Positions 7,230 through 16,373 of a DNA stretch of 64,000 nucleotides are shown one piece after another. The stretch is from Fibrobacter succinogenes. GTDB lineage: Bacteria > Fibrobacterota > Fibrobacteria > Fibrobacterales > Fibrobacteraceae. Made by a program: the position numbers and the translations under genes. The notes beneath the pieces were generated by a model. The model was not told the DNA's origin. It worked only from the letters and a program-made list of their open reading frames with translations, and made no database searches. The number at the start of each line of letters is the position of its first letter. Position 1 is the stretch's first letter. Where the stretch lies: the NCBI GenBank assembly GCA_902799745.1, contig CADCBQ010000015.1:1-64000 (forward strand), written 5' to 3'.

Positions 7230-8627
7230 ATGAAACGCCTCCTATTGCTTGCAGTATCAGCCCTGTTGCTTTGTTCCTGCGCAAACAAGTCCATGACTCG
7301 TTACGAAACGCTCGCCCCCGTCCTTAAAAAAGAAGGTTTCGAGGGTACGATTGCAAAAATCGAGAAGAAAAAAGACGACCTTTACGGCGAAAAGAGCGCC
7401 TTCCTTTACCACTTTGACGAAGGCATGCTCTACCATTACGCCGGCAAGAACCAGGAAAGCATCAAGCACTTTGAACAGGCCGAACAGATTTACGAAGACC
7501 TGTACACCAAGTCCGTGACTAACGAAGTAGCGGCCATTGCCACCAACGACAACATTCGCCCCTACCGCGCACGTCCCTTCGAAGTGCTGATGATGTACCA
7601 GTACCAGATTCTGAACTACCTCGCCATCGGCGATCTGGACGGCGCGTTGGTCGAAGTCCGCAGAGCGCAAATCGCCTCCGAAGCCTTGTACCAGAAAGAC
7701 AAGGAAAAAGTGAACGATAACGGCTGGCTGCGTTACCTGAGCGCTATCGTTTACGAAATGGCCGGCGAAGAAGACGATGCCGCCATTGCCTACCTGAAAG
7801 CTGCCAAGGCATTCGAAGAAGGCAACGTAAAAATGCCCAAGGAAGTCTGGGAATACATTACTGAAGCGCTCACCAAGATGGACCGCGCTGACGACTTGAA
7901 AGGCTTAAAGACCGAACCGCTCGCCCAGACCCCCAAGGCCACCGAAGCCCGTACAAAAGGCCAGGAAATCATCGTGGTGGGCTATGCAGGACACAGCCCG
8001 ATTCTCGGCGAAATGTACCTGTCGGGTACCTACGTGAGCGGCACCGCCATGAACCTTACCTACAAAGACGGCAAGACCGGCAAGATCAACACCGTCACCG
8101 TATTCGCACCCCCTGTCGCAGGCGCAGGCAGCAACACGTTCCACGTAGGATTCGCTCTCCCCGAAAAGAAGGAACTGCCCCAGCGCGCAAGCATGTTCAG
8201 CGTGAATGTAGACGGCAATATGCGCGTTTCACCTGAAAAGGTCGCCGACATTGATTCGGAACTGGAACAGAACATGAAAGACGAAAACGCGACCACCATG
8301 GTCCGCACCGCAGGCCGAGTGGTGCTCCGCACGATTGCAGCCCAGAAGGCCAAGAAAGCGACCAACACGGGCAACGGCGTTTTTGACCTGGTGAAGAACC
8401 TCGCCGTAGACGTTGGCCAGAGCCAGCTGGAACAGGCCGACCTTCGAATCGGGCTGTTTATGCCCAACTCCATCAACGTGACCCGCATCCCTGTAAACGA
8501 AGGTAAACATCAGGTAAATGTTTCGGCAATGGGTGCGCACGGACAGGTTGTCGGGGACTATAAATTGAACGATATTGTGGTCAAAAAAGGGCAAAAAAAG
8601 CTAGTCGTCGTTCCCGCCATAGAGTGA
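7230..8627 (+). CDS. COG3014-type lipoprotein with repeat-like helices
   Basis: 465 residues. The signal peptide ends in the lipobox LLCSC (Cys17). Residues about 25-235 are helical and tetratricopeptide-like (FHFDEGMLYHYAGKNQESIKHFEQAE type segments, YLAIGDLDGALVEVRRAQ, YEMAGEEDDAAIAYLKAAKAF). The C-terminal half is a beta-rich region with IIVVGYAGHSPI near 250. The whole matches the uncharacterised COG3014 family of exported proteins. Its position between PEGA and outer-membrane protein genes fits an envelope role; no enzyme activity is suggested. CCGGAG lies upstream of the ATG. Confidence 0.75.
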   Translation: MKRLLLLAVSALLLCSCANKSMTRYETLAPVLKKEGFEGTIAKIEKKKDDLYGEKSAFLYHFDEGMLYHYAGKNQESIKHFEQAEQIYEDLYTKSVTNEVAAIATNDNIRPYRARPFEVLMMYQYQILNYLAIGDLDGALVEVRRAQIASEALYQKDKEKVNDNGWLRYLSAIVYEMAGEEDDAAIAYLKAAKAFEEGNVKMPKEVWEYITEALTKMDRADDLKGLKTEPLAQTPKATEARTKGQEIIVVGYAGHSPILGEMYLSGTYVSGTAMNLTYKDGKTGKINTVTVFAPPVAGAGSNTFHVGFALPEKKELPQRASMFSVNVDGNMRVSPEKVADIDSELEQNMKDENATTMVRTAGRVVLRTIAAQKAKKATNTGNGVFDLVKNLAVDVGQSQLEQADLRIGLFMPNSINVTRIPVNEGKHQVNVSAMGAHGQVVGDYKLNDIVVKKGQKKLVVVPAIE

Positions 8628-8709
8628 TTTTAAGTATTTTATGAAAATAATAGTATCCGCTTTTTGAAATATTAATGTAATTTCAAAGGCAAACATTTAA
8701 GGAGCACAT

Positions 8710-9528
8710 ATGAATTTAAAAGCTTTAGTCGCTGCTGGTGCATTGCTCGCCACCCAGTCCTTCGCAATCGTGGGCGTCGGTTTCCACTATGCGCCCGGTT
8801 TGGGCACCAAGATGAGCGGAATGGACGCTCCCGCTCCTGTAGTTGACGACGGTACTGTCGCCCTGCAACACCAAGGCTTTGACGGCGTGATGCAAGGTTT
8901 CGGTTTCAAGGCATGGATCGACCTGCTCCCCGTAATCGACATCGAAGCGACCTTCAACATCCAGTTCGGCTCCTACGATGCATCGCTTTTCGTGACGAAC
9001 CCGGCAGACCTCTCCGTGAACGAAGTCCCGCTCGAAATTGAACTGGGCGGCACCCCGTTCGGCAAGGCCAACCCGAAGTTCGTGGCCATGACCGGCGACC
9101 TTTCCATTACCTACCCCATTACGTTCCTCCCGATCATTCGCCCCTACATCGGTGGCGGTCTCTCTTACCACCTGAACAGCTTCATCTTGAACAAGAAGTT
9201 CGTATCGAGCATTATTGACGGTACCACGCAGGAAATGATTACCGTCCTCTCCCAGATCGACCCGGCCGATCCGAACTCCGTTGCCGCTGCACAGGAAAAG
9301 TCCAAGCAGCTCGGCGAAGTCATGAAGGAAAAGGTGCAGAAGGCTGCTGTTGACGAAGGCCTGAACACCAGCATCGGTGGACACATCTTGATCGGTACCC
9401 GCGCCAAGCTCCCGATTATCCCGATTGCCGCATACGCCAACTTCAAGTACTACTTCGGTGGCGACTATCCGGAAGAAATCGATGCCGGCAACATGACGGC
9501 TGAAATCGGTATTGGCTTTGCAATTTAA
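8710..9528 (+). CDS. Outer-membrane beta-barrel protein
   Basis: 272 residues with a cleavable signal peptide ending near QSFA. Alternating hydrophobic strands rich in Gly, Tyr and Phe (GVGFHYAPGLGTK, FGFKAWIDLLPVIDIEATFNI, IRPYIGGGLSYHLN, ANFKYYFGGDY) and a final strand ending in FAI suggest a small barrel. Residues about 160-215 form a helical insert. The specific function is unknown. AAGGAGC precedes the ATG. The response-regulator gene starts 24 nt after the stop, so it may head the two-component operon. Confidence 0.75.
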   Translation: MNLKALVAAGALLATQSFAIVGVGFHYAPGLGTKMSGMDAPAPVVDDGTVALQHQGFDGVMQGFGFKAWIDLLPVIDIEATFNIQFGSYDASLFVTNPADLSVNEVPLEIELGGTPFGKANPKFVAMTGDLSITYPITFLPIIRPYIGGGLSYHLNSFILNKKFVSSIIDGTTQEMITVLSQIDPADPNSVAAAQEKSKQLGEVMKEKVQKAAVDEGLNTSIGGHILIGTRAKLPIIPIAAYANFKYYFGGDYPEEIDAGNMTAEIGIGFAI

Positions 9529-9552
9529 TCAAAAAAATCCTAGGTAAAATAA

Positions 9553-10278
9553 ATGACGACTGAAAACACCAGCACCACCAAAATTCTTATCATCGAAGAT
9601 GAAATCGCCATTGCCGAAGGCCTGATCGACCTTTGCAAGCTGAATGGCTACAACGTGAAGCACTGCGCCGACGGCGAATCCGGCCTTGCCGAAGCCCTCA
9701 CCAAGCAGTACAACCTCGTTCTTTTGGACCTGATGCTCCCCGGCATGGACGGCTTTACCGTTTGCGACAAGATCCGCGAACAGGACAAGAGCCTCCCGAT
9801 TATCATCCTTTCTGCAAAGAATGCCGACGATGATATCATCAACGGTCTCAAGTACGGTGCAGACGACTACATTCCGAAGCCGTTCTCCGTTCCGATGCTC
9901 CTCGCCCGTATCGATGCAGTGCTCCGTCGCAGCCGCCAGACCATGGAAAACGAAGGCAAGCTCGTTGCAGGCAGCCTCCGCGTGAACTTCCGCGAATACA
10001 CCGGCACCCGCGGCACCGAAGAACTCGCCTTTACCCGTAAGGAAATCGAAATTCTCGAATACCTGTGGCGCAACCGCGACCACGCCGTTCCCCGTTCCGA
10101 ACTGCTCCGCAAGGTCTGGGGTTACGAAAACGCTGATTCTGTGGACACCCGTACCGTGGATATCCACATTACCAAGCTCCGCAAGAAAATCGAAGACGAT
10201 CCGTCGCACCCGAAACTCCTGGTCACCTTCCGTGGAGAAGGCTACCAGATGCGTTCTGCACCTGAATGCGACAAGTAA
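9553..10278 (+). CDS. OmpR/PhoB-family response regulator
   Basis: 241 residues. The receiver domain (about 10-125) has the acidic pair Glu15-Asp16, phospho-acceptor Asp59 in LVLLDLMLPGMDG, and the conserved Lys in YIPKPFS. The C-terminal winged-helix DNA-binding domain (about 140-235) includes FTRKEIEILEYLWRN and VDTRTVDIHITKLRKKIE, typical of OmpR/PhoB. The kinase gene overlaps its 3' end by 13 nt. The regulon cannot be read from sequence. It possibly acts on envelope genes, given the outer-membrane protein gene just upstream. Confidence 0.95.
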   Translation: MTTENTSTTKILIIEDEIAIAEGLIDLCKLNGYNVKHCADGESGLAEALTKQYNLVLLDLMLPGMDGFTVCDKIREQDKSLPIIILSAKNADDDIINGLKYGADDYIPKPFSVPMLLARIDAVLRRSRQTMENEGKLVAGSLRVNFREYTGTRGTEELAFTRKEIEILEYLWRNRDHAVPRSELLRKVWGYENADSVDTRTVDIHITKLRKKIEDDPSHPKLLVTFRGEGYQMRSAPECDK

Positions 10279-12146
10279 AAGCTAAAGTAGCTGCGGCTCT
10301 AACGTATATCAAAAAACACCAGGCAATCATCATGGAACGCCTGGTGTTTATTTCCATTTTCTTGGTCATCGCAATTCCGTTGACCATCTTGTTTATCAAG
10401 ACATACGAGCAGTCCACGGCGCTCGAAGAAAAGAAGGTTGAAGAACGCATTGACGCCGCCTACGAAAGCCTTAAACTCAGGCTATCGTCCGACTTTAATC
10501 TGGAAAACAGCCGTTCCTACAAGGACTACGGCATTCTGAACTCGATTACCGTGATTGGCGGAAACAGCCGACTCTTCTCGGAATTCTTCTCGTTCCCGGA
10601 TTCAAGCGGCCCTTACTGCGATTTCGACTCGCTGTTCCGCCAGTGCCGCAAGGGTTTGCTCGGACACTTCCAGATTTCGCATAGCGGTGAACTGTTGACG
10701 CCGTTCTACCCCGACACGAGTACCGGCATCGGCAAGTCCATGTGGGACAACTTCTCGTTCGACGACCAGGAACAGCGCAAAAAGACCCGCGACCTGATCC
10801 AGTACCTGTTGATCAAGCTCGACATTCGTAACGGGCTTCCCAAGCGCACGGTGCAGACCGTGGACTCGACCGAAGCGATCGACCAGCTGTACGACGAAAT
10901 TCGAGACCTGCAGATTCCCACCCGCGTGGAACTCACCTCCGAAGAAGAAGCGCTTACCTACATGGCGGAAACGGCCAAGAACGACACGACCGTTACGCCC
11001 GACATTCCGATTTTCACCGGTAGCAACACGAACGTCAACATTTCGGACCTCAAGATTCGAATGACGACGGACTACATCGTGTTCTTCCGCACGATCTATA
11101 TCGGCATGCTCCCGATTGTGCAAGGGTTCGTCGTAGACAAGAACATCTACCTGAACTACATGACTCAGGAAGAACAGCTCGCCTACGCCAAGCTGCCTTA
11201 CGCAATCGAATTGGTCTACGAAGACACCGTACTCCTGACGATCGGAAACAAGAACGCCGAATACGAACTCAGGACCAAGCGCCCGTTACCGCCGCCCTAC
11301 GACAAGATCATCTTCAAGATGTATTCTGCCGAAGTCAGCGGATCGGCCGACCTGACCATTCTGTTTAGCGGCCTGATTCTGTTGATTGTGATCGCGGTAT
11401 GCTTGATTACCATTTACCGCTTTACGCAGAGCAAGGTGGCGCTTGCCGCCAAGCGTCAGGACTTTGTGTCGGCCATTACGCACGAACTCAAGACTCCGCT
11501 GACCGCTATCAAGATGTACGCCGAACTGTTGCAGAATTCTTGGGTGGCAAGCGAAGAAAAGAAACAGCGCTATTACGGCCAGATTGCAAGCGAAGCGGAC
11601 AGACTTTCGCGCCTGATCCAGAACGTACTTAACTTGTCCAAACTCGATGGCAACCGCTGGAACGTGCAGCTCCGCAAGGAACGCCCGAAGGCCGTGCTCG
11701 ACGACTTTGTGGCAACGTACAGCAGGAACATCGAAAAGCAGGGATTCGAGCTCACCGTATCGACCGACACCGATGCCGACAATGTGGCTCTGCTGATCGA
11801 CCGCGACGCCGTGATGCAAATTCTGATGAACCTGGTCGACAACTCGCTCAAGTTCTCGAAGAACGCAAGCTACAAGATGATCAGCATCGAGCTGCGCGTG
11901 AACAACGGCGATATGTACCTTGCCGTGCGCGACTACGGTCCCGGCATTCCGGCTTCTGAAATGAAGAAGGTGTTCCAGGAATTCTACCGTGTCGAAAACG
12001 AAATGACTCGTTCTACAAGCGGAACGGGTATCGGTCTTTCGATGGTGAAAAAACTCTGCACTCTCACCAACATGAAGATCGAAATCGAAAACGCGGGCCC
12101 TGGTCTCAGAACCAAGATTCACTTCCCGCCACTCGACATTTACTAA
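10266..12146 (+). CDS. Sensor histidine kinase
   Basis: 626 residues. A first membrane helix (about 22-43) and a second (about 364-387) enclose a periplasmic sensor domain of roughly 320 residues without a family I recognise. The kinase core follows: H-box SAITHELKTPLTAIKMYAE (about 402-420), then N, G1 (DYGPGIP) and G2 (GTGIGLSMV) motifs of the ATPase domain. There is no obvious HAMP domain between the second helix and the H-box. The gene overlaps the response-regulator gene, so the two are a cognate pair. The signal is unknown. Confidence 0.95.
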   Translation: MRQVKAKVAAALTYIKKHQAIIMERLVFISIFLVIAIPLTILFIKTYEQSTALEEKKVEERIDAAYESLKLRLSSDFNLENSRSYKDYGILNSITVIGGNSRLFSEFFSFPDSSGPYCDFDSLFRQCRKGLLGHFQISHSGELLTPFYPDTSTGIGKSMWDNFSFDDQEQRKKTRDLIQYLLIKLDIRNGLPKRTVQTVDSTEAIDQLYDEIRDLQIPTRVELTSEEEALTYMAETAKNDTTVTPDIPIFTGSNTNVNISDLKIRMTTDYIVFFRTIYIGMLPIVQGFVVDKNIYLNYMTQEEQLAYAKLPYAIELVYEDTVLLTIGNKNAEYELRTKRPLPPPYDKIIFKMYSAEVSGSADLTILFSGLILLIVIAVCLITIYRFTQSKVALAAKRQDFVSAITHELKTPLTAIKMYAELLQNSWVASEEKKQRYYGQIASEADRLSRLIQNVLNLSKLDGNRWNVQLRKERPKAVLDDFVATYSRNIEKQGFELTVSTDTDADNVALLIDRDAVMQILMNLVDNSLKFSKNASYKMISIELRVNNGDMYLAVRDYGPGIPASEMKKVFQEFYRVENEMTRSTSGTGIGLSMVKKLCTLTNMKIEIENAGPGLRTKIHFPPLDIY

Positions 12147-12196
12147 TTACGGAATTTGACAAATCCAAATAATATTTAACAAGCATTGTAAAATTC

Positions 12197-12262
12197 GCCC
12201 CGGATTTAAGTCCGGAGCGTTTTAAGTAACAATTATCTAAAGAAAATATTCCACCGCGGTGG
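12197..12262. other. Hairpin and 12-bp palindrome between kinase and pfk genes
   Basis: A GC-CCGGA...TCCGG-GC hairpin (12197-12218) followed by GTTTTAA is a weak terminator candidate for the kinase operon. At 12251-12262 lies the perfect 12-bp palindrome CCACCGCGGTGG followed by a T-rich run. It has no loop, so it may be an operator and not a terminator. Confidence 0.4.
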
Positions 12263-12323
12263 TCCATTTTTTAGTATTTTTAGGTCGCTTAGATGTATTC
12301 TAAAGGTAATACGAGGAGCAGTC

Positions 12324-13658
12324 ATGACGCAAGAAGACATCTTGAACAATCCGGAAAAATACGACCTTTCCATCGAATCGGTGGGCAAGGGAACTTTGAA
12401 ATCTCCCATGAAGGGAGTCCCGTTCGTATCGGATTCTGACCGAGTGAGCCTTACGGCCGACGTTAGCCGCATTCAAGATTTTTGCAAACGCGGGCTTGAA
12501 ATTCCGTCGCTCGAAGCGGCCGGTCCTCGTGAAACGATTTTCCACGACCCCGCCTGGACGCGTGCAGGCATTGTGACTTGCGGCGGTCTTTGCCCGGGTC
12601 TGAACAACGTGATCAAGGGTCTTGTGCAGGTGCTGTGGTTCGACTACGGCGTGCGCAACATTTTCGGCATTCCGTACGGCTACCGCGGTTTGAACCCGGC
12701 CTACGGTTATTCCCCGATGATTTTGAACCCCGACGTGGTAGACGCTATCCAGGAAGACGGCGGCACCATTCTCGGTAGCTCTCGCGGCAACCAAGACGCC
12801 AAGGTGATGGTCGATACCCTGATGCGCCTGAACATCAATGTGCTGTTCTGTATCGGTGGCGACGGTACGCTCCGTGGCGCACACGACATTGCCGAAGAAA
12901 TCAAGAAGCGCAAGCAGCCGATTTCGGTGATTGGCATTCCGAAGACAATCGACAACGACTTGAATTTGATTGACCGAACCTTCGGTTTCGAAACTGCCGT
13001 GCTCAGCGCCACCGACGTGATTACCAGCGCACACAACGAAGCTAACGGCGCCTTTAACGGCCTTGGCCTGGTGAAGCTCATGGGTCGCGATTCCGGCTTT
13101 ATTGCCGCCTACGCAGCACTCGCTACGACGGTGGTGAACATTTGCCTGGTACCCGAAGTACCCTTTACGCTCGACGGACTCTTCAAGGCCCTGGAAAGCC
13201 GCTACAGCAGCGGTAAGACGCATGCCGTGGTGACCGTTGCCGAAGGTGCAGGCCAGGAACTGTTCAAGGACCAGCCCGAACGCAGGGATGCAAGCGGAAA
13301 CATTTTGAAGAACGATATTGGCGAATTCCTGACGCGCAAAATCAAGGAACACTTCGACAAGGTCGGCAAAGAAATCAACATCAAGTACTTTGACCCGAGC
13401 TACATGGTGCGTAGCATTCCGGCCCAGGGTACCGACGCCATTTTCTGCTTCCAACTCGCCGAAGCCGCCGTACACGCCGGCATGGCGGGCAAGACCGACA
13501 TGGTCGTGGGCAGCATGAACAACGCATTCTCGCACGTGCCTATCGAATACGCCGTCAGCGAACGCAAGAAGATTAACCCGAACGGAGCGCTCTGGCACGC
13601 CGTTCTCGGAATCACGCGCCAGCAGGATTACTTCTCCGGTAAGGGGAAGGGGAAGTAA
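12324..13658 (+). CDS. 6-phosphofructokinase, group II long form
   Basis: 444 residues; phosphorylates fructose 6-phosphate in glycolysis, cytoplasmic. Motifs: TCGGLCPGLNN (about 87-97), GIPYGYRGL, GGDGTLRGA (about 178-186), PKTIDND (about 205-211) and GRDSGFIAAYAAL. It has the N-terminal extension of the long spirochaete/plant-like PFK group. GGDGT (Gly where PPi enzymes have Asp) argues for ATP, while PKTIDND (Lys) is the residue seen in PPi enzymes. This mixed pair is known from ATP-dependent long PFKs, so ATP is the better guess. GAGGAGC precedes the ATG. Confidence 0.9.
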   Translation: MTQEDILNNPEKYDLSIESVGKGTLKSPMKGVPFVSDSDRVSLTADVSRIQDFCKRGLEIPSLEAAGPRETIFHDPAWTRAGIVTCGGLCPGLNNVIKGLVQVLWFDYGVRNIFGIPYGYRGLNPAYGYSPMILNPDVVDAIQEDGGTILGSSRGNQDAKVMVDTLMRLNINVLFCIGGDGTLRGAHDIAEEIKKRKQPISVIGIPKTIDNDLNLIDRTFGFETAVLSATDVITSAHNEANGAFNGLGLVKLMGRDSGFIAAYAALATTVVNICLVPEVPFTLDGLFKALESRYSSGKTHAVVTVAEGAGQELFKDQPERRDASGNILKNDIGEFLTRKIKEHFDKVGKEINIKYFDPSYMVRSIPAQGTDAIFCFQLAEAAVHAGMAGKTDMVVGSMNNAFSHVPIEYAVSERKKINPNGALWHAVLGITRQQDYFSGKGKGK

Positions 13659-13689
13659 CCCTTAAAACCAAAAGAGGAAACAAAAAGCA

Positions 13690-13833
13690 ATGCTAAAACA
13701 AGAAGATAAGGTCCTTATCCGTACCGCACTCATGGAATATCGCTATCTTTTATTCAAGACTTACCACGGCACTGACGACGAAAAGGTCCGCATTGCCCAG
13801 TTGAATAAAGTGTTGCAGAACTGGCGAGTGTAG
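13690..13833 (+). CDS. Small protein of unknown function, 47 residues
   Basis: Starts MLKQEDKVLIRTALMEYRYL and ends LNKVLQNWRV. It is charged and probably helical, with no signal peptide or membrane helix. AGAGGAAAC lies before the ATG. It sits 31 nt after pfk and 19 nt before the next gene, all on one strand, so it is likely co-transcribed. I do not recognise a family. Confidence 0.6.
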   Translation: MLKQEDKVLIRTALMEYRYLLFKTYHGTDDEKVRIAQLNKVLQNWRV

Positions 13834-13852
13834 CTAAAAACTTAAGGGGAAA

Positions 13853-14611
13853 ATGAACCGTTTCTTGGTGACATTGTTTGCGTTTACGTTGTGCGGCGCA
13901 TGCCTTGCAAATGAAGACCTGCGCATTGCAGATTCCTGCTATACCGCCCGCGCCGAAAAGGCCGTTGGCGACAAGGCGAACGCCAAGAACGCAGCGCTCA
14001 TGATCGACAGCTACCGCAAGGCCATGAAGGACCCTGCGGTCGAAGAAAAGGCTACCGAAGGCTACGTGAAGAGCCTGTTCTTTTCTTTCCGCTTTGTGCA
14101 CTTTGAAAAGAACCAGCGCAAGGCCAAGCTGGACAGCTTAAAGACTATCAGCGAAGCCGCCTACCAGAAGTTCCCGAAGAACCGGGAAATTGCGCACGTG
14201 TACGCGAGCGCCCTTTCTATGTGGGGTAACGAACGCGGGGCACTCACCTCGGTCAAGGAAGGCGTTGCCACCACCGTGCGCGACGTGGCGATTATGGCCG
14301 AAGACTACCAGGTGCTTGGCCGCGCCCACTTTGTGCTGCCCTACGTGCCGCTGGTGCTTTCGTGGCCCGACAAGAAAATGGCCGACAAGTACTTGAGCCT
14401 CGCGCTCGAGAAGAACCCGCGCGACCTTTACAACTATTACTTTTTGGCAGAACTGCGCTTTGACCAAAAGCGCTATGCCGACGCTCTGAACATTATTGAC
14501 CGCGGCCTTTCGCGCGGAATCCGCACGAACAACTTCCTCGAAGACAAGCGTGGCCGCTGGCACCTGAAAGAGCTTCAAAAACAAATCAACGCCAAGCTCG
14601 ACAAGAAATAA
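13853..14611 (+). CDS. Exported TPR-like repeat protein
   Basis: 252 residues with a signal peptide ending near ACLA (residue 19). The mature part is almost all helical, with tetratricopeptide-like pairs (ISEAAYQKFPKNREIAHVYASALSMWGNERGAL; KYLSLALEKNPRDLYNYYFLAELRFDQKRYADALNII, each about 34 residues). Such proteins usually serve as periplasmic or membrane-associated scaffolds. No enzymatic motif is seen. AAGGGGAAA precedes the ATG and a terminator follows the stop. Confidence 0.75.
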   Translation: MNRFLVTLFAFTLCGACLANEDLRIADSCYTARAEKAVGDKANAKNAALMIDSYRKAMKDPAVEEKATEGYVKSLFFSFRFVHFEKNQRKAKLDSLKTISEAAYQKFPKNREIAHVYASALSMWGNERGALTSVKEGVATTVRDVAIMAEDYQVLGRAHFVLPYVPLVLSWPDKKMADKYLSLALEKNPRDLYNYYFLAELRFDQKRYADALNIIDRGLSRGIRTNNFLEDKRGRWHLKELQKQINAKLDKK

Positions 14612-14644
14612 CCTTCCCTAAAAAAATTTCTGACATATAGAAAA

Positions 14645-14667
14645 GCACCGCGTTGAGCGGTGCCTTT
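14645..14667 (+). terminator. Terminator after the repeat-protein gene
   Basis: A 7-bp stem GCACCGC / GCGGTGC with a 5-nt loop, then CTTTC. It may serve both strands, since the peptide gene on the minus strand ends at 14698. Confidence 0.7.
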
Positions 14668-14697
14668 CATTAGAAGGTTTTGTGGGTTGATGGATTA

Positions 14698-14823
14698 TTA
14701 GCCTTCATATTCAGCATCCATAGGAGCATCTTCGCAAGTGCTGCATTCCAGAATGCTCGGAGTGTAATCCATTTCGACTACTTCCATCAAGGGTTTGCTG
14801 TATACTTTCTTTTCGCTGTTCAT
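14698..14823 (-). CDS. 41-residue CxxC peptide, downstream of the short CUB-like gene
   Basis: Starts MNSEKKVYSKPLMEVVEM, contains ECSTC near residues 26-30 and ends in EYEG. There is no signal peptide or membrane helix. AGGA lies before the ATG, and an in-frame ATGATG seven codons upstream overlaps the stop of the preceding gene, so the two are translationally linked. It is clearly homologous to the 45-residue peptide at 16528-16665: MNxEKKxYxKPxM, CxxC and EYEG are shared. The family resembles short MKK-Y-x-P-type peptides often seen in Bacteroidales genomes (recalled, not checked). Function is unknown. Confidence 0.7.
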   Translation of the reverse strand: MNSEKKVYSKPLMEVVEMDYTPSILECSTCEDAPMDAEYEG

Positions 14824-14840
14824 TTTAAATTCCTGCTGCA

Positions 14841-16232
14841 TCATTTTGCAATCCCCTTCTTGTTAAAGAATGCGCCCTTGGTGGTGGGCTTGTGGTTGGT
14901 GCTACGGCCCTTAAGGTCGAACCAGCGATCAATCTTGATAGCACCGGTGACAGTGTTCATGCGGCCAATAGCCGTCGTCTTTTCGTCTTCATCGATGAAT
15001 TCAGCATCGATTGTTTCGGGCAAGTTTTCAATAGAGCTGATTTCGCTCTGGGCAAGCGGACGACCGTTAGCAACAGACTGAAGCGTTACGTAAGCATCAA
15101 CCTTGCGAATGTAAGCACGCATTGGAATGGCATATGAGCCAGCACCAACCTTGACATACTGACCTGCAGTGTAAGCGCCATCGGGGTCATTTGCAGCAGC
15201 AAGGGCATAGGCAAGTCCAAGTTCCGGGTCGTTAGATTCCCAAGTCTTGTATTGGTAAGTACCCTTGAAAATCCATTTTTTAGTATTATCATATTGTTCT
15301 GCGATATCATCAGTCAAGAAAGTAGCCTGACCGCCATTCAAATAGAATTGGAGTTTCGTTGCATTAGGAACAATAACTGCATACGGAGTATTTGCAGCCG
15401 GAAGCGCATTTGCATTATCCAATGTAATATTCCTGAAAGTAGCCTTCCATTTGCATTCATTGTCCACCTTAACAACTTGCTTAAGATAGTAGAACTTGGC
15501 GTTTGTCGTAGCTGTATTTGGCAAACTGAACGGCAACACGATGGTAGACGGAGTTCCCGCAGTAAAAGTACGATTGTACACAATAGAGTCTACTTTAATA
15601 GCTGTTGAAATGCTCACCTCATCACTTCCGGCATAGTCGCCGTTAATCTTGGCAACTCCATATCCATTATCCCCTTGTCTATAAATATCAATCGCAGCAG
15701 TAGCGGAATTCTTCTTTAAAACCTGTATAGTTAAGTCCAACCCAATAGATGATCCAGATGAAGTGCTAGGTGTATATCCGCGAAGAAGAATTCGCAAAGA
15801 ATTACCAGTAGTCAATCTCGGCTTAAAAGTTAGTTCTTCACCATTATCAGACATTGACGGAACATTTATTAATTGCGTGGCAGCAGCAGTCGACCCATCA
15901 AAAATCGTAACAGAAGGGCGGACAGAATAAGTTGTTCCATTCGGAGCAGCTCGAGATATGCTCCCAGACACTCGGAATATACAATCATTTGAAGCAACCA
16001 ACACTATAGCACCGGTAGTGTTTGCGCTAATAGTCTGCTCACCACCAAAATTGTACACTTTGAAGCTTGTTACGTTATCCGCTAAACTTACGTTATCAAC
16101 GGCTCCTGATTGTGGAATACTTACCGTACCGCCGTCTGTTGAAAATTGGACTTCAGCCGCCCACGCAGATGTTGCCGCCATGCTTAAACCGAGCAAGGCG
16201 AAGAGTCTCAAAAATTGATTTTTGAGTTTCAT
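14841..16232 (-). CDS. Secreted protein with one CUB-like module and tail domain
   Basis: 463 residues with a signal peptide (MKLKNQFLRLFALL..., cleavage near AWA-AE, residue 26). Residues about 30-150 form one CUB-like beta-sandwich (TSFKVYNFGGEQTI, LVASNDCIFRVSGS, IFDGSTA). About 170-430 is a conserved region shared with the 1405-residue neighbour (TIVLPFSLP, TFRNITLDNANALPAANTPYAV, YVKVGAGSYAIPMRAY). The end, WFDLKGRSTN...TKGAFFNKKGIAK, resembles type IX-style C-terminal sorting tails. It appears to be a shortened paralogue of the next gene. AGAAGGGAA precedes the ATG. AT-rich codon use in the N-terminal half differs from neighbouring core genes. Confidence 0.75.
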   Translation of the reverse strand: MKLKNQFLRLFALLGLSMAATSAWAAEVQFSTDGGTVSIPQSGAVDNVSLADNVTSFKVYNFGGEQTISANTTGAIVLVASNDCIFRVSGSISRAAPNGTTYSVRPSVTIFDGSTAAATQLINVPSMSDNGEELTFKPRLTTGNSLRILLRGYTPSTSSGSSIGLDLTIQVLKKNSATAAIDIYRQGDNGYGVAKINGDYAGSDEVSISTAIKVDSIVYNRTFTAGTPSTIVLPFSLPNTATTNAKFYYLKQVVKVDNECKWKATFRNITLDNANALPAANTPYAVIVPNATKLQFYLNGGQATFLTDDIAEQYDNTKKWIFKGTYQYKTWESNDPELGLAYALAAANDPDGAYTAGQYVKVGAGSYAIPMRAYIRKVDAYVTLQSVANGRPLAQSEISSIENLPETIDAEFIDEDEKTTAIGRMNTVTGAIKIDRWFDLKGRSTNHKPTTKGAFFNKKGIAK

Positions 16233-16276
16233 AATATTTTCCCTTCTAATTATAAGGTTACTTTAACCATATAGTA

Positions 16277-16305
16277 AACTTACAATTTACATCCATTTCT
16301 GTCAA
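16277..16305 (-). promoter_or_regulatory. Promoter of the short CUB-like gene
   Basis: On the minus strand TTGACA (16300-16305), 17 nt, TAAGTT (16277-16282), extended to TAAGTTTA. The 1405-residue paralogue has the same boxes and spacing. Confidence 0.65.
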
Positions 16306-16351
16306 GTAAACAGGAATATACTTTAGAAGGATTTTTATACCATTTTAGGGG

Positions 16352-16369
16352 CCAAACCGGCGGGTTTGG
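16352..16369 (-). terminator. Hairpin after the long CUB-like operon
   Basis: Stem CCAAACC / GGTTTGG with a 4-nt loop just past the stop of the last peptide gene. The following U-run is weak, so termination efficiency is uncertain. Confidence 0.5.
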
Positions 16370-16373
16370 TCCG

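Noticed and set aside
12300-13598. Long minus-strand frame opposite pfk
   Set aside because: His- and Val-rich antisense composition with no motif; the pfk motifs on the plus strand are unmistakable.
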